The notes: generated from the sequence alone by a model not told the origin. Numbered from the stretch's first letter, positions 1-8,986 are shown. The stretch: 64,000 bases of DNA from Maricaulis maris MCS10 (GCF_000014745.1 NC_008347.1:1-64000), one strand, 5' to 3'. Made by a program: numbers and translations.

Positions 1-13
1 AGTGTGATCGACA

Positions 14-1462
14 ATGGCATTTAACAAACTGGCTGTTTCCGAGGCGAACACCGCAATAATTGACGGGCTTGACGCAGGGGGAATTTCGGCAATCTGGCGC
101 CGGGTGCGCGCCCATCTCCGTGAGGAGTGTGGACCTGCGCTTTACTCGCAGGAAATTGCCCGATTGCGGGTTCGTCTGTCCGAAACAGGCGCCCTGGTCA
201 TCATTGCTCCGAGCAACTTCAATCGTGATTGGGTCGAGGACCATTGGGGAGCGCGAATTCGGGCACTTTGGGCCGAACTCGATCCGTCGCACCGTGACGT
301 TCACCTGCTGGCCGAAGGGCAAGATGCTCCGCAACCCGTGATGGCGGCGCGACTTCCGGCCGCCGCGTCGCGCAGTCCTGCGCCGACCGGCCTGACCGCC
401 GATACGGCGCAGACTCCGGCGGACGGAACATCCCCGGGCGATGCCCGCTTCAGTTTCGACAGCTTCCGCGTCGGGCCGGCCAATGAGGTTGCGGCCGCTG
501 CAGCCCGGACCATGGTCGGAGCCTCCACGCCGCCCTTCAATCCGGTGTTCTTTTATGGAGATTACGGTGTCGGCAAGACGCACCTCCTGCACGCGGTCGC
601 CAGTGCGGCCCGGAACGGATCCCGCCCCCGCAAGGCGCTTTACCTGACCGCCGAAGAATTCCTGTCCGGCTTTGTGACGGCCATGAAGGCCCGCGACACG
701 ATCTCCTTCAAGGAAACCGTCCGTGGCGTCGATGTCCTGCTGATTGACGATGTCCATTTCATCGCCGGCAAGCCGAAGACCGAGGACGAATTCCTGCACA
801 CGATCGCGGCCCTGGTCGCCGAGAACAAGCAGGTCGTCCTGGCATCCCACAAACCGCCGGCAGAGCTGCAAATGCAGGATGAACGCCTGCGCTCGCTGCT
901 GACCGGTGGTCTGTCCTGCCCGCTGGGCAAGCCCGATCTCGACCTGCGTCGGCAAATTCTGGATTGCAAGATTGCCCAGGCGACCTGCCACTACCCGACT
1001 TTTGACGTGTCCGAGGCGGTGCGCGATTTCCTCGCCGCTCGGATCACGTCCAGCCCGCGGGAAATGGAGGGCGTTCTCAACAACGTCATCTGCCGTACGG
1101 CGCTGATCGGACAGCCGGTGACAATGGAGGTCGTCTCGACGGCACTGCGCGAATTGTCGCTGAGCTCGGAACGCCGGTTGACGGTCGATGAAATCCAGAA
1201 GGTCGTGGCGACACATTTCGGCATCTCGACGGCGGATATCTGTTCCAAGCGCCGCACCCAGGCCGTGGTCCGTCCGCGACATATCGCGATGTATCTCGCC
1301 AAGACACTGACGACCCGGTCCTTGCCGGATATCGGGCGGCGCTTTGGCGGGCGCGACCATTCGACGGTGATCCATGCGGTGTCGAAGGTGACCGGGATGA
1401 TTGATGCCGGTGACTCGGTTGCGGACGAGATTGATGCCCTGACCAGAGAGTTGCAGGGCTGA
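14..1462 (+). CDS. dnaA: Chromosomal replication initiator DnaA
   Basis: DnaA binds DnaA boxes and melts the origin as an ATP-bound filament; it acts in the cytoplasm. The 482-residue product has an N-terminal DnaB/partner domain (about 20-90), a variable Ala/Pro linker (100-143), an AAA+ core with Walker A GDYGVGKT (182-189) and Walker B VLLIDD (241-246), and a C-terminal DNA-binding domain with the family signature around GGRDHSTVIHA (445-455). Length is normal for the family. In box VII the usual R-L-x-S-R-F reads R291-L-R-S-L295-L, so the second arginine (Arg285 in E. coli, the arginine finger) is leucine; the first (R291) is kept. No clear Shine-Dalgarno lies in the 13 bases available upstream. 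Followed after 208 bp by dnaN. Confidence 0.97.
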   Translation: MAFNKLAVSEANTAIIDGLDAGGISAIWRRVRAHLREECGPALYSQEIARLRVRLSETGALVIIAPSNFNRDWVEDHWGARIRALWAELDPSHRDVHLLAEGQDAPQPVMAARLPAAASRSPAPTGLTADTAQTPADGTSPGDARFSFDSFRVGPANEVAAAAARTMVGASTPPFNPVFFYGDYGVGKTHLLHAVASAARNGSRPRKALYLTAEEFLSGFVTAMKARDTISFKETVRGVDVLLIDDVHFIAGKPKTEDEFLHTIAALVAENKQVVLASHKPPAELQMQDERLRSLLTGGLSCPLGKPDLDLRRQILDCKIAQATCHYPTFDVSEAVRDFLAARITSSPREMEGVLNNVICRTALIGQPVTMEVVSTALRELSLSSERRLTVDEIQKVVATHFGISTADICSKRRTQAVVRPRHIAMYLAKTLTTRSLPDIGRRFGGRDHSTVIHAVSKVTGMIDAGDSVADEIDALTRELQG

Positions 1463-1597
1463 CCCAGGCGGTTGGGCCCTTGGAAATTCGTGGCGACGCT
1501 GGATAAATTTCTTGCGAACCTGCGAATTCATGTATCCTCTTTGACCCATCCTCAATGGTGCGGGCGATTTGTGTGCCGTGCCGTCCAGACAGTCATC

Positions 1598-1621
1598 GAT
1601 CTTCGACCATTGATCTTCGAC
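1598..1621. repeat. Direct repeat GATCTTCGAC x2 upstream of dnaN
   Basis: The 10-mer GATCTTCGAC occurs at 1598-1607 and again at 1612-1621, a 14-bp period, 50-73 bp before the dnaN start. Two half-sites on one helical face side could be a regulator site in the dnaN promoter, but no known factor is assigned. A GANTC (CcrM-type) site follows at 1624-1628. No convincing DnaA box cluster or AT-rich unwinding region is visible in the 208-bp dnaA-dnaN gap. Confidence 0.4.
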
Positions 1622-1670
1622 GCGGATTCAGGAAGCTGAAGCAGAAGACGTTGAAAGCGGAACGCGAAAT

Positions 1671-2789
1671 ATGAAGCTGACGATCGAGCGCGCGACGCTC
1701 CTCAAGGCACTTGGCCACGTTCAGGCCGTTGTCGAAAAGCGCAACACCATTCCGATATTGTCCAATGTGCTGATCTCTGCCGGCCCTGACGGGGCCAGCT
1801 TTGCGGCAACCGACCTCGATATCGAGATACTCGAGACCACCGATGCCAGTTGTGATGGCGAAGGTCTGGTCACGGCGCCGGCGCACACCCTCTATGACAT
1901 TACCCGCAAATTGCCGGATGGTGCCGATGTGACCCTTGAGATGAATGGCAGCGACCCGCGCCTGACGCTCAAGGCCGGCCGTTCCAGTTTTTCGCTGCCC
2001 TCATTGCCGCCGGGCGATTTCCCGGTCATGCCGACCGAGGATCTTGAGCACCGTTTCCAGGTTCCGGCTCGCGAGCTGGCGCGCCTGATCGACAAGACCC
2101 GCTTTGCCATCTCCACAGAGGAGACCCGGTATTATCTGAACGGCATTCACCTGCATGCCGCCGACCAGGATGGTCGCAAGACGCTGCGCGCTGTGGCGAC
2201 CGACGGCGTCCGTCTGGCGCTGGCGGAAGTCGATCTGCCGGACGGTGCCGACGGCATGCCGGGCGTGATCGTGCCGCGCAAGACGGTCCAGGAAGTCAAA
2301 CGCCTGCTCGAAGACGCGGACGACGATGTTGAAGTCTCCGTATCCGAAGGCAAGATCCGTTTCCGTCTGGGCCGAGCGGTTCTGACGTCCAAGCTGATCG
2401 ATGGCGCCTTCCCGGATTATGAGCGCGTCATACCGCGTGGCAATACGCGCCTGATGTCGGTCGAGAACAAGCGCTTCGCCGAGGCTGTTGATCGTGTAGC
2501 CACGATCTCCGTCGAGAAGTCGCGCTCGGTGAAACTGTCCCTGGGCGCTGATGCCCTGACGCTGGCGGTCAACAATCCCGAGAGCGGACAGGCCGAGGAA
2601 GAGCTTGCGGTTTCCTATTCGGACGAAGGTTTCGCGATCGGGTTCAATGCGCGCTACATGCTGGACGTCGCGTCCCAGATCGAAGGCGACGAGGCCCGCT
2701 TCCATTTCGCCGATGCCGCCTCGCCGGCCCTGGTGACCGACAGTGGTGATCCGGACGCGCTGTACGTGCTGATGCCGCTGCGGGTGTGA
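1671..2789 (+). CDS. dnaN: DNA polymerase III beta subunit (sliding clamp)
   Basis: DnaN forms the dimeric ring clamp that tethers DNA polymerase III, and other partners, to DNA. The 372-residue protein has the normal length and three-fold domain architecture, with a typical N-terminus (MKLTIERATLLKALGHVQ) and a C-terminus ending in the clamp-like LYVLMPLRV. It starts with ATG after an AG-rich leader and its stop overlaps the first start codon of recF by three bases, so dnaN and recF are probably co-transcribed and translationally coupled. Confidence 0.98.
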   Translation: MKLTIERATLLKALGHVQAVVEKRNTIPILSNVLISAGPDGASFAATDLDIEILETTDASCDGEGLVTAPAHTLYDITRKLPDGADVTLEMNGSDPRLTLKAGRSSFSLPSLPPGDFPVMPTEDLEHRFQVPARELARLIDKTRFAISTEETRYYLNGIHLHAADQDGRKTLRAVATDGVRLALAEVDLPDGADGMPGVIVPRKTVQEVKRLLEDADDDVEVSVSEGKIRFRLGRAVLTSKLIDGAFPDYERVIPRGNTRLMSVENKRFAEAVDRVATISVEKSRSVKLSLGADALTLAVNNPESGQAEEELAVSYSDEGFAIGFNARYMLDVASQIEGDEARFHFADAASPALVTDSGDPDALYVLMPLRV

Positions 2790-3961
2790 CGGAGCAGGCC
2801 GACACGATGACAACTGAGACACCGCCGCCGGTCCCACCTGCGGCGGTTCGTCGTTTGCGGCTCACCAATTTTCGAAGCTATCCCGACCTCGATCTCGAAC
2901 TGTCCCCTGCGCCGGTCGCCCTGTTCGGCGAAAACGGGGCCGGCAAGACCAACCTCCTCGAAGCGATCTCTTTTCTGGCACCGGGTCGCGGCATGCGCTC
3001 GGCCGGAGCCGACGGGGTTGCAACAAGGAGCGGAGCCGATATCGCCCCTGAATGGGCGGTGTTTGCCGAAGCCGATACGCGCGAGGGTGGCTTCCGGTTG
3101 GGGGTCGGCGCGCGTGGCTCGGCCCGCCGGGAGACCCGGATCGATGGCGAGCCTGCTGCCCAGAATGCGCTGGCCCGCCTCATGCCGATGATCTGGTTGA
3201 CCCCGGCGCAGGACCGTCTGTTCGCCGGGCCGCGGGCAGATCGTCTGAAATTCTTCGATCGTCTGGTCCATGCCGCCGACCCGGCCCATGCTGACGCGGC
3301 GAGTGCCTATGAGAAAAGCCGGACCCGGCGGCAGCGCTTGCTGGATGAGGGTGGGCAGGATCCGTCCTGGCTCGGCGCGATCGAAGTGGAAATGGCCGGT
3401 CACGGGGTTGCCATGGCCGCGGCGCGCCTCGACGCGCTGATCCGCCTTCAGGGCGAAATTGACCAGCGCCCCGAAGGGGTGTTCCCGCAAGCCGACCTGG
3501 CTCTGGACGGGGCCGTCGAAGCGGACCTGGCCGAGGGCCTGACGGCGGGCGAGGCGGAGGACCGTTTTCTTGCCGCGCTCCGGGATGGTCGTCGACGCGA
3601 CGCGGCGGCCGGGCGGACACTGACGCGGGGGCCACACCGGACAGAATTGCTCGCCCGGCACCGGGCCAAGGACCAGCCCGCCGGCGATTGCTCCACTGGT
3701 GAGCAGAAGGCGTTGATCCTCACGCTCGCCCTGGCCCAGGCCCGGGCGCTGGGCCAGCAATGGGGCGTCGCCCCGCTGTTGCTGCTCGATGAAGCCTGCG
3801 CCCATCTTGACGCGCTGCGCCGTGACGGCCTGGCCCGGGAGATTCTCGCATCCGGATCGCAAGCCTGGCTGACGGGGGTCGAAAAAGTCCTGTTCGAGCC
3901 CTTTGGCGATGCGATCCAGTACCGCGAAGTGCACGAGGGTGGTGTCCGGGCCCTGCCCTAG
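2786..3961 (+). CDS. recF: DNA replication and repair protein RecF
   Basis: RecF is an SMC-like ABC ATPase that loads RecA at gaps through the RecFOR pathway. Counting from the GTG at 2786 (391 residues), Walker A GENGAGKT is at 48-55, the ABC signature STGEQKAL at 303-310, and Walker B LLLLDE at 331-336. The GTG overlaps the dnaN stop (GTGA); an in-frame ATG at 2807 would remove seven residues and is an equally plausible start. Order dnaA-dnaN-recF is the classical replication cluster, but gyrB, the usual next gene, lies about 9.8 kb away. The recF stop is 9 bp from the convergent CPBP gene. Confidence 0.95.
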   Translation: MTEQADTMTTETPPPVPPAAVRRLRLTNFRSYPDLDLELSPAPVALFGENGAGKTNLLEAISFLAPGRGMRSAGADGVATRSGADIAPEWAVFAEADTREGGFRLGVGARGSARRETRIDGEPAAQNALARLMPMIWLTPAQDRLFAGPRADRLKFFDRLVHAADPAHADAASAYEKSRTRRQRLLDEGGQDPSWLGAIEVEMAGHGVAMAAARLDALIRLQGEIDQRPEGVFPQADLALDGAVEADLAEGLTAGEAEDRFLAALRDGRRRDAAAGRTLTRGPHRTELLARHRAKDQPAGDCSTGEQKALILTLALAQARALGQQWGVAPLLLLDEACAHLDALRRDGLAREILASGSQAWLTGVEKVLFEPFGDAIQYREVHEGGVRALP

Positions 3962-3970
3962 GAAAACCTG

Positions 3971-4750
3971 TCAGGCCGGGAGGGCGTCAGCCTCACCCGG
4001 CCCGTCCGAGACCTCCTGGTCTGCCATCGCCTGATCAGCACGGGCATGGGCATCGGTCAGGGCGACGAGGCAGCCGGCCAATGCGTCAGCAAGAGCATGG
4101 ATGATGATCGCCGGCCACAATGATCCGCCCAGCAGGACCACCGCTGTCATCAACACGGTGATCGGCAGGATGCGCAACATTCCCGACATGCCCTGATAGG
4201 CGTGGGCGATGATGAACAGGCTGATGGACGCCAATGCCGCCGCCCAGATCGGCATCACCAGTGCCAGCGTCGCCATCAGGAAACCCCGGAAAATGATCTC
4301 CTCGGTTATCCCCGCGGTGATGGACAGGGCCTGGAAGCCGAGATGTTCGGACAGACGTCGCGGGCGCAGCTGGTCGAAGCCTTCTGCCTCATCCAGCTGG
4401 GTGCGCAGCGCGCTGCGAGCAGTCCGGTTCAAAGCGGCGGTGATCAGCGAGTAGAGGCCGTATAGGATCGCGGCGCCAGCCAGTGCCCAGGCCAGCGCGC
4501 CACGCCATCCGGCCGGTGCTTGCAGCCCCAGTTGGCCAAAGGGGAGGCCGGCGACATGCCAGCAGGCGAGGGTGGCGAGGCATAGCGCCCAAAGCGTCAG
4601 GCCGGTTTTGCGGTATTGCCGGATGACCGGCTGTCGGTCTTCAGCGGAGCGGGCTTTCTGCCGGATGTCGCTGATGATGCCGGCGACCAGCACCGCAGCA
4701 ATGGCCAGCAGGCCGACAATCAGGGACGGTGTTTCTATCAGGGTCTGCAT
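3971..4750 (-). CDS. CPBP family intramembrane metalloprotease (CAAX/Abi type)
   Basis: A predicted multi-pass inner-membrane glutamic-type protease. With the start at the ATG at 4750 (259 residues, GGAGAG six bases upstream) all three family motifs are visible: E150-E151-x3-R155 (EEIIFRGF), F-x3-H183, and H218-x3-D222. These residues form the active site in the Rce1/CPBP superfamily. Substrate is unknown. It is divergent from a TetR regulator, with a strong palindrome between them, so it is probably repressed by that regulator. The longer upstream reading frame (to 4849) runs through the palindrome and is unlikely. CPBP proteins have been linked to bacteriocin self-immunity and prenyl-protein processing, but nothing here indicates which applies. 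Confidence 0.87.
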   Translation of the reverse strand: MQTLIETPSLIVGLLAIAAVLVAGIISDIRQKARSAEDRQPVIRQYRKTGLTLWALCLATLACWHVAGLPFGQLGLQAPAGWRGALAWALAGAAILYGLYSLITAALNRTARSALRTQLDEAEGFDQLRPRRLSEHLGFQALSITAGITEEIIFRGFLMATLALVMPIWAAALASISLFIIAHAYQGMSGMLRILPITVLMTAVVLLGGSLWPAIIIHALADALAGCLVALTDAHARADQAMADQEVSDGPGEADALPA

Positions 4751-4810
4751 GCGAGGCTCTCCACTCAAGTCTTGACCGGATCCGTTTTGGCATGCGATCA
4801 AAAGGATATT

Positions 4811-4836
4811 ATGCGAATGCGAATTCGCGTTCACAT
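4811..4836. promoter_or_regulatory. Palindromic TetR-type operator
   Basis: A 26-bp inverted repeat centred between 4823 and 4824 has only two mismatched pairs; its core is GCGAATTCGC with GAA/TTC and ATG/CAT outer arms. It sits in the 103-bp gap between the divergent CPBP protease and TetR genes, 18 bp before the regulator start. Size, symmetry and position are typical of an autoregulatory TetR operator controlling both genes. Confidence 0.7.
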
Positions 4837-4853
4837 TTAGAGGTGACAAAGAG

Positions 4854-5510
4854 ATGAGTCAAGGGGTGCGGCCGACGCAACAGGCGAGATCACGCGAAAC
4901 ACGCGACAGGTTGGTGCGTGCGCTCGATACCAAGTTGCGCGAAAAGGCCTTCGCCGATGTCACCATAGCCGAGCTGGCTGACGCCGCCGGCCTGTCAGTC
5001 GGCGCTGTCTATCGTCGGTTCGAGAACAAGGATGCCTTCATACCGGTCATCTTCGAACTGTATCGCGAGCGCCTCGAGATTTTCATGGCCGGTGAGGGCC
5101 GGCTCGAGATCGAACCCGCTGAGGGGTTGCGGGCGGCGCTCCATGCGGCATGCCGCACCGGGTGGCGGTTTCTCGACCAACACGGCTATCTGGTCCGGGC
5201 GGCCCACATATACAGCCGACTGCGTCCGGACCTGATCGGGGATGACTGGGAAGCCATGCTCGACCAGGCCCGGGAGTCCGCCAAAAGCCTGCTTGACGTC
5301 TTCGGTGATGAGGTGAAGCGGACCGATCGGGCCGAGGCCGCACAGATGTTCACCTACCTGATGAATACCCTGCCGATCGAGCGGGCCATCTATCCTGATG
5401 AGGGCGCCGCCGCTGTGCTCACCCTTGGCGAAGAACAATTCGTCGCGGCCATCGCTGACACGCTTTACGGCTATCTCGTCACACCGGATCGGGGGCAGCC
5501 GGACGGATGA
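4854..5510 (+). CDS. TetR/AcrR family transcriptional regulator
   Basis: A 218-residue one-component repressor. The N-terminal helix-turn-helix spans about residues 37-58 (TIAELADAAGLSVGAVYRRF), a textbook TetR DNA-binding motif; the rest is a helical ligand/dimerisation domain with no recognisable ligand class. ATG start is preceded by AGAGGTGACAAAGAG. It is divergent from the CPBP protease and a near-perfect palindrome at 4811-4836 lies just upstream of its start, arguing for autoregulation and control of the protease. The inducer cannot be predicted. Confidence 0.92.
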   Translation: MSQGVRPTQQARSRETRDRLVRALDTKLREKAFADVTIAELADAAGLSVGAVYRRFENKDAFIPVIFELYRERLEIFMAGEGRLEIEPAEGLRAALHAACRTGWRFLDQHGYLVRAAHIYSRLRPDLIGDDWEAMLDQARESAKSLLDVFGDEVKRTDRAEAAQMFTYLMNTLPIERAIYPDEGAAAVLTLGEEQFVAAIADTLYGYLVTPDRGQPDG

Positions 5511-5785
5511 GGCTTGCAGCCGGGCGGTTGAGCGGATAACCCTTTGAGATAGTTGAAAGCTGTCGGTGAGTGGCGGGCAACCGCCGAACTGACCAGCAGG
5601 GGCCGCTCCAGATCGGTCTCCAGCCGGACTTCGTGCTCCACAGGCACAATGGAACCAATCCGGGCCGGCATCGCAAAATGCGACGCGACGACATGATCGA
5701 TACGACTGGTGCGCGCGGCACAGGTCACCCAACCGGCCCCCGGGGCCCGGGTGGTCCCTGCGCTGCGAACGAAAGGGAGTTTGGC

Positions 5786-7198
5786 GTGTTTTTCGATGAA
5801 ATGCTCGACGGGGCTGGTGGTGTCCACGAACCCTATGTTGCCTACCAGGACTGGCTTCAGCAGACGGACCCGTCCGGCCTGCGATCCAAGGCAAAGGAAG
5901 CCGAGGCCTTCTTCCGGCGTGTCGGCATCACCTTCAATGTGTATGGCCAGTCAGATGCCGACGAAAGACTGATCCCGTTCGATGTGGTGCCCCGCATCAT
6001 CTCGGCCCGCGAATGGGCACGGCTGGAAAAGGGCATTGATCAGCGCGTACGGGCAATCAACGCCTTCCTGCATGACATCTATCACGACCAGGACATCATC
6101 CGTGCCGGCCGGATCCCGGAAAGCCTGATCGCCAATAATGACGCTTTCCTGCCAAAAATGATCGGCGTGACGCCACCGGGCGGCGTGTACACCCACATTG
6201 TCGGAACCGATCTGGTGCGAACCGGCAAGGATGAGTTCTACGTTCTCGAGGACAATGCCCGCACCCCCTCCGGCGTCTCCTACATGCTGGAAAACCGCGA
6301 GACGATGCTGCAGATGTTCCCGGAATTGTTCTCCAAAATCCGGGTCCAGCCAGTCTCCGAATATCCCACCGAGCTTCGCCGGGCGTTGGCCAAGAGCGCG
6401 CCGCCAGCCTGTGCCGGTCGGCCGGTCATTGCTGTTCTGACTCCGGGTCTGCACAACTCGGCCTTTTTCGAACACGCCTTCCTCGCCGAGCAGATGGGTG
6501 TGGCGCTGGTCGAGGGCAGCGACCTGCAGGTCGTCGACGGCCGGGTGGCAATGCGCACGACCCGGGGCTACCGGCCGATCGATGTGCTCTACCGGCGTGT
6601 GGACGACGAATATCTGGATCCGCTGAACTTCCGTCCGGACAGCCTGCTCGGCGTTCCCGGCATCATGGACATCTACCGGTCCGGCGGAATCACCATCGCC
6701 AACGCACCCGGTACCGGCGTCGCCGATGACAAGGCGATCTATTCCTACATGCCCGAGATCGTCGAATTCTATACCGGCCAGCAAGCGATCCTCAAAAACG
6801 TCCCGACCTGGCGCTGTGCCGAGCCGGAATCGCTCGCCTATGTGCTCGACAACCTGGCCGAGCTGGTCGTGAAGGAAGTCCATGGCTCCGGCGGCTATGG
6901 AATGCTGGTCGGACCGGCGGCATCCAAAAAGGAGCTCGCCGCCTTCAAGGCCAAGCTCAAGGCCCGGCCGGCGGCCTATATCGCCCAGCCGACCCTGGCA
7001 TTGTCGACCGTTCCTGTCCTCACGCGCGGCGGGTTGGCGCCGCGACATGTCGATCTGCGTCCCTTCGCGCTTGTGGCGCCGGACGGGGTCCGCCTGACGC
7101 CGGGTGGCCTGACCCGTGTCGCCATGAAAAAGGGATCGCTGGTGGTGAACTCCTCACAGGGCGGCGGCACCAAGGACACCTGGGTTTTGGAGGACTGA
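5786..7198 (+). CDS. Circularly permuted ATP-grasp protein (DUF404/DUF407 type)
   Basis: A predicted ATP-dependent carboxylate-amine/thiol ligase of the circularly permuted type-2 ATP-grasp family. I chose the GTG at 5786: AGGGAG lies about seven bases upstream, and the product (470 residues) begins VFFDEMLDG, matching where family members start; a longer frame to 5570 adds low-complexity sequence. The family signature VLEDNARTPSGVSYMLENR is present, as are later conserved stretches such as VVKEVHGSGGYGMLVGP. First gene of a tight four-gene cassette (3-bp gap to alpha-E). In the same cassette type elsewhere the enzyme is proposed to make a peptide-like conjugate, but no substrate is established. 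The 275 bp upstream (5511-5785) contains no convincing gene. Confidence 0.9.
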   Translation: MFFDEMLDGAGGVHEPYVAYQDWLQQTDPSGLRSKAKEAEAFFRRVGITFNVYGQSDADERLIPFDVVPRIISAREWARLEKGIDQRVRAINAFLHDIYHDQDIIRAGRIPESLIANNDAFLPKMIGVTPPGGVYTHIVGTDLVRTGKDEFYVLEDNARTPSGVSYMLENRETMLQMFPELFSKIRVQPVSEYPTELRRALAKSAPPACAGRPVIAVLTPGLHNSAFFEHAFLAEQMGVALVEGSDLQVVDGRVAMRTTRGYRPIDVLYRRVDDEYLDPLNFRPDSLLGVPGIMDIYRSGGITIANAPGTGVADDKAIYSYMPEIVEFYTGQQAILKNVPTWRCAEPESLAYVLDNLAELVVKEVHGSGGYGMLVGPAASKKELAAFKAKLKARPAAYIAQPTLALSTVPVLTRGGLAPRHVDLRPFALVAPDGVRLTPGGLTRVAMKKGSLVVNSSQGGGTKDTWVLED

Positions 7199-7201
7199 CA
7201 C

Positions 7202-8146
7202 ATGCTCGGAAAACATGCCTCAGGCCTCTATTGGATGTTCCGCCATCTCGAACGGTCGGAAAACACGGCCAGACTGGTCGAAGCCGGCTTCCGGCTGGCC
7301 CTCACACGCGCCGCCGACGGCGAGGCGGAATGGGAATCCATCGTCGCGACGGCCGGCTGTCGCGATGCCTATCTGGAGCAGAATGCCGGTTTCGACAGCG
7401 CCAGCGTTATCGATTTCCTGCTGCGAAGCCGGGACAACCCGTCCAGTGTGATGTCGGTTTTCGACGCAGCCCGGTCCAATGCCCGAATGGTTCGCACAGC
7501 CTTGACGCGGGAAGTGTGGGAGTCGGTCAATGAAGGCTGGATGACGTTGCGCGGACGTCTCGCACGGCCGGTCAAACAGGGCGATCTGCCCGACGTGCTC
7601 AGCCTGATCCGTCGTCAGAGCGGGCTCGTCCGTGGCCTCTATCATGGCACGATGTTGAGGAATGACATTTTCAGTTTTGCCCGCTTGGGCACCTTCACCG
7701 AGCGCGCCGACAACACCGCCCGGATCCTGGATGTGAAATATTATGTCCTCCTCCCTTCGACATCCTTCGTCGGTTCGTCGCTTGATAATGTGCAATGGGA
7801 GATGGTGCTTCGCTGCGCCTCGGCTGAGCGGGCGTTCAAATGGCTCCATGGCGGCGATGCCAGCCCGTCCTCGATCGCCCAATTCCTGATACTCGAACCG
7901 GAGATGCCGCGATCCCTGATCTATTGCAGCGACAAGTTTGTGCGCAATCTGCGTTATCTCAAGGATGCCTATGGTGGTGCTCACATGCCCAGTCTCGATA
8001 TCGCACTGGATCTGCGTCAGCGCCTGCGCGGCCAGTCGATCGACCAGGTCTTCAAGATCGGCCTGCATGAGTATCTGACCGACTTTCTCGCCACCATCAA
8101 TTCGCTCGGTCGTCAGATCGAGACGGATTACCGCTTCTACGAGTGA
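7202..8146 (+). CDS. Alpha-E domain protein (DUF403)
   Basis: A 314-residue, mostly helical protein beginning MLGKHASGLYWMFRHLERSE, the typical N-terminus of the alpha-E family. The conserved RSENTARLVEAGFR and ERADNTARILDVKYY segments are visible. Biochemical role is unknown; the family is almost always found next to a circularly permuted ATP-grasp and a transglutaminase, and may act as a scaffold or partner of the ligase. Here it follows the ATP-grasp gene by 3 bp and overlaps the alternative GTG start of the transglutaminase gene, consistent with one transcript. Confidence 0.92.
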   Translation: MLGKHASGLYWMFRHLERSENTARLVEAGFRLALTRAADGEAEWESIVATAGCRDAYLEQNAGFDSASVIDFLLRSRDNPSSVMSVFDAARSNARMVRTALTREVWESVNEGWMTLRGRLARPVKQGDLPDVLSLIRRQSGLVRGLYHGTMLRNDIFSFARLGTFTERADNTARILDVKYYVLLPSTSFVGSSLDNVQWEMVLRCASAERAFKWLHGGDASPSSIAQFLILEPEMPRSLIYCSDKFVRNLRYLKDAYGGAHMPSLDIALDLRQRLRGQSIDQVFKIGLHEYLTDFLATINSLGRQIETDYRFYE

Positions 8147-8151
8147 GACCC

Positions 8152-8952
8152 ATGCGCCTCAACATCTCCCACATGACCCGCTACGACTTCGCCGAACCGG
8201 TTCCCTACGGGCTCCAGCAGGTGCGCCTGACGCCGATGACCCGCGCTCACCAGACCGTCCTGCGGTGGACCTTGCGGATCGAGGGAGGCAGCGAAGAGGC
8301 CCGTTTCAACGACCAGCACATGAACATCGTTGATCTGGTCCGCATCGATCCCGAGCGCACATCGATCAGCCTGGTCTGTGAGGGCGAGGTCGAGACGCGG
8401 GAAGAGAACGGCATTGTTGGCCGCCATGACGGCACCGCGCCACTCTGGTATTTCCGCCGCGAAACGCCACTGACCAAAGCCGGGACGAAGTTGCGGGCCC
8501 TGATCCGTGACTTCGATGCGATGGACGGTCAGGACGTCACCGCCTTTCACGACCTTGCCCGCTTCATCTCCGGTGAAGTCGCCTACCGGACCGATACGAC
8601 CCTGGCGACCACGACGGCCGAAGACGCGCTGGCGAGCGGTCAGGGTGTGTGCCAGGACCATGCCCACATCTTCATCGCGGCGGCTCGGCTGCTGGGTTAT
8701 CCGGCCCGTTATGTGAGCGGCTATCTGTTCATGGACGATCGCGTCGAACAGGAGGCCGGTCACGCTTGGGCCGAGGTGCATATCGATGGGTTGGGCTGGG
8801 TCGGTTTCGATGTATCGAACGGAATTTCGCCTGACGAGCGATATGTGAAAATCGCCACAGGCCTCGATTATTCCGAAGCGGCTCCGGTCGCTGGTGTCAC
8901 TTTCGGCGGCGGCGGGCAGTCGATGCTTGTCTCGCTTCAAGTGCAGCAGTAA
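8152..8952 (+). CDS. Transglutaminase-like cysteine protease family protein
   Basis: A 266-residue transglutaminase-superfamily enzyme with the bacterial N-terminal domain (MRLNISHMTRYDFAEPV) followed by the catalytic core. The papain-like triad is intact: C167 in GVCQDHAH, H204 in AGHAWAEV, D220 in GFDVSN. I prefer the ATG at 8152 over the GTG at 8143 that overlaps the previous stop. Family members cleave or form amide bonds; in this cassette it is likely to process the same peptide or isopeptide as the ATP-grasp and Anbu. No signal peptide is seen, so it is probably cytoplasmic. Confidence 0.93.
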   Translation: MRLNISHMTRYDFAEPVPYGLQQVRLTPMTRAHQTVLRWTLRIEGGSEEARFNDQHMNIVDLVRIDPERTSISLVCEGEVETREENGIVGRHDGTAPLWYFRRETPLTKAGTKLRALIRDFDAMDGQDVTAFHDLARFISGEVAYRTDTTLATTTAEDALASGQGVCQDHAHIFIAAARLLGYPARYVSGYLFMDDRVEQEAGHAWAEVHIDGLGWVGFDVSNGISPDERYVKIATGLDYSEAAPVAGVTFGGGGQSMLVSLQVQQ

Positions 8953-8986
8953 CGCTGTGGCTCACCACGTCGCGGGAGACTGATTC

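Noticed and set aside
1463-1670. Possible origin (DnaA boxes) between dnaA and dnaN
   Set aside because: No TTATCCACA-like cluster was seen; the best match, around 1498-1506, shares only seven of nine bases. In related Caulobacterales oriC lies elsewhere.
2654-3934. A 426-codon open frame antisense to recF
   Set aside because: recF has intact ABC motifs; the antisense frame has only skewed composition and no known motif.
5471-5827. A 118-codon minus-strand frame upstream of the ATP-grasp gene
   Set aside because: It overlaps the TetR end and the ATP-grasp start, shows no family similarity that I can name, and has no good ribosome site; low-confidence only.
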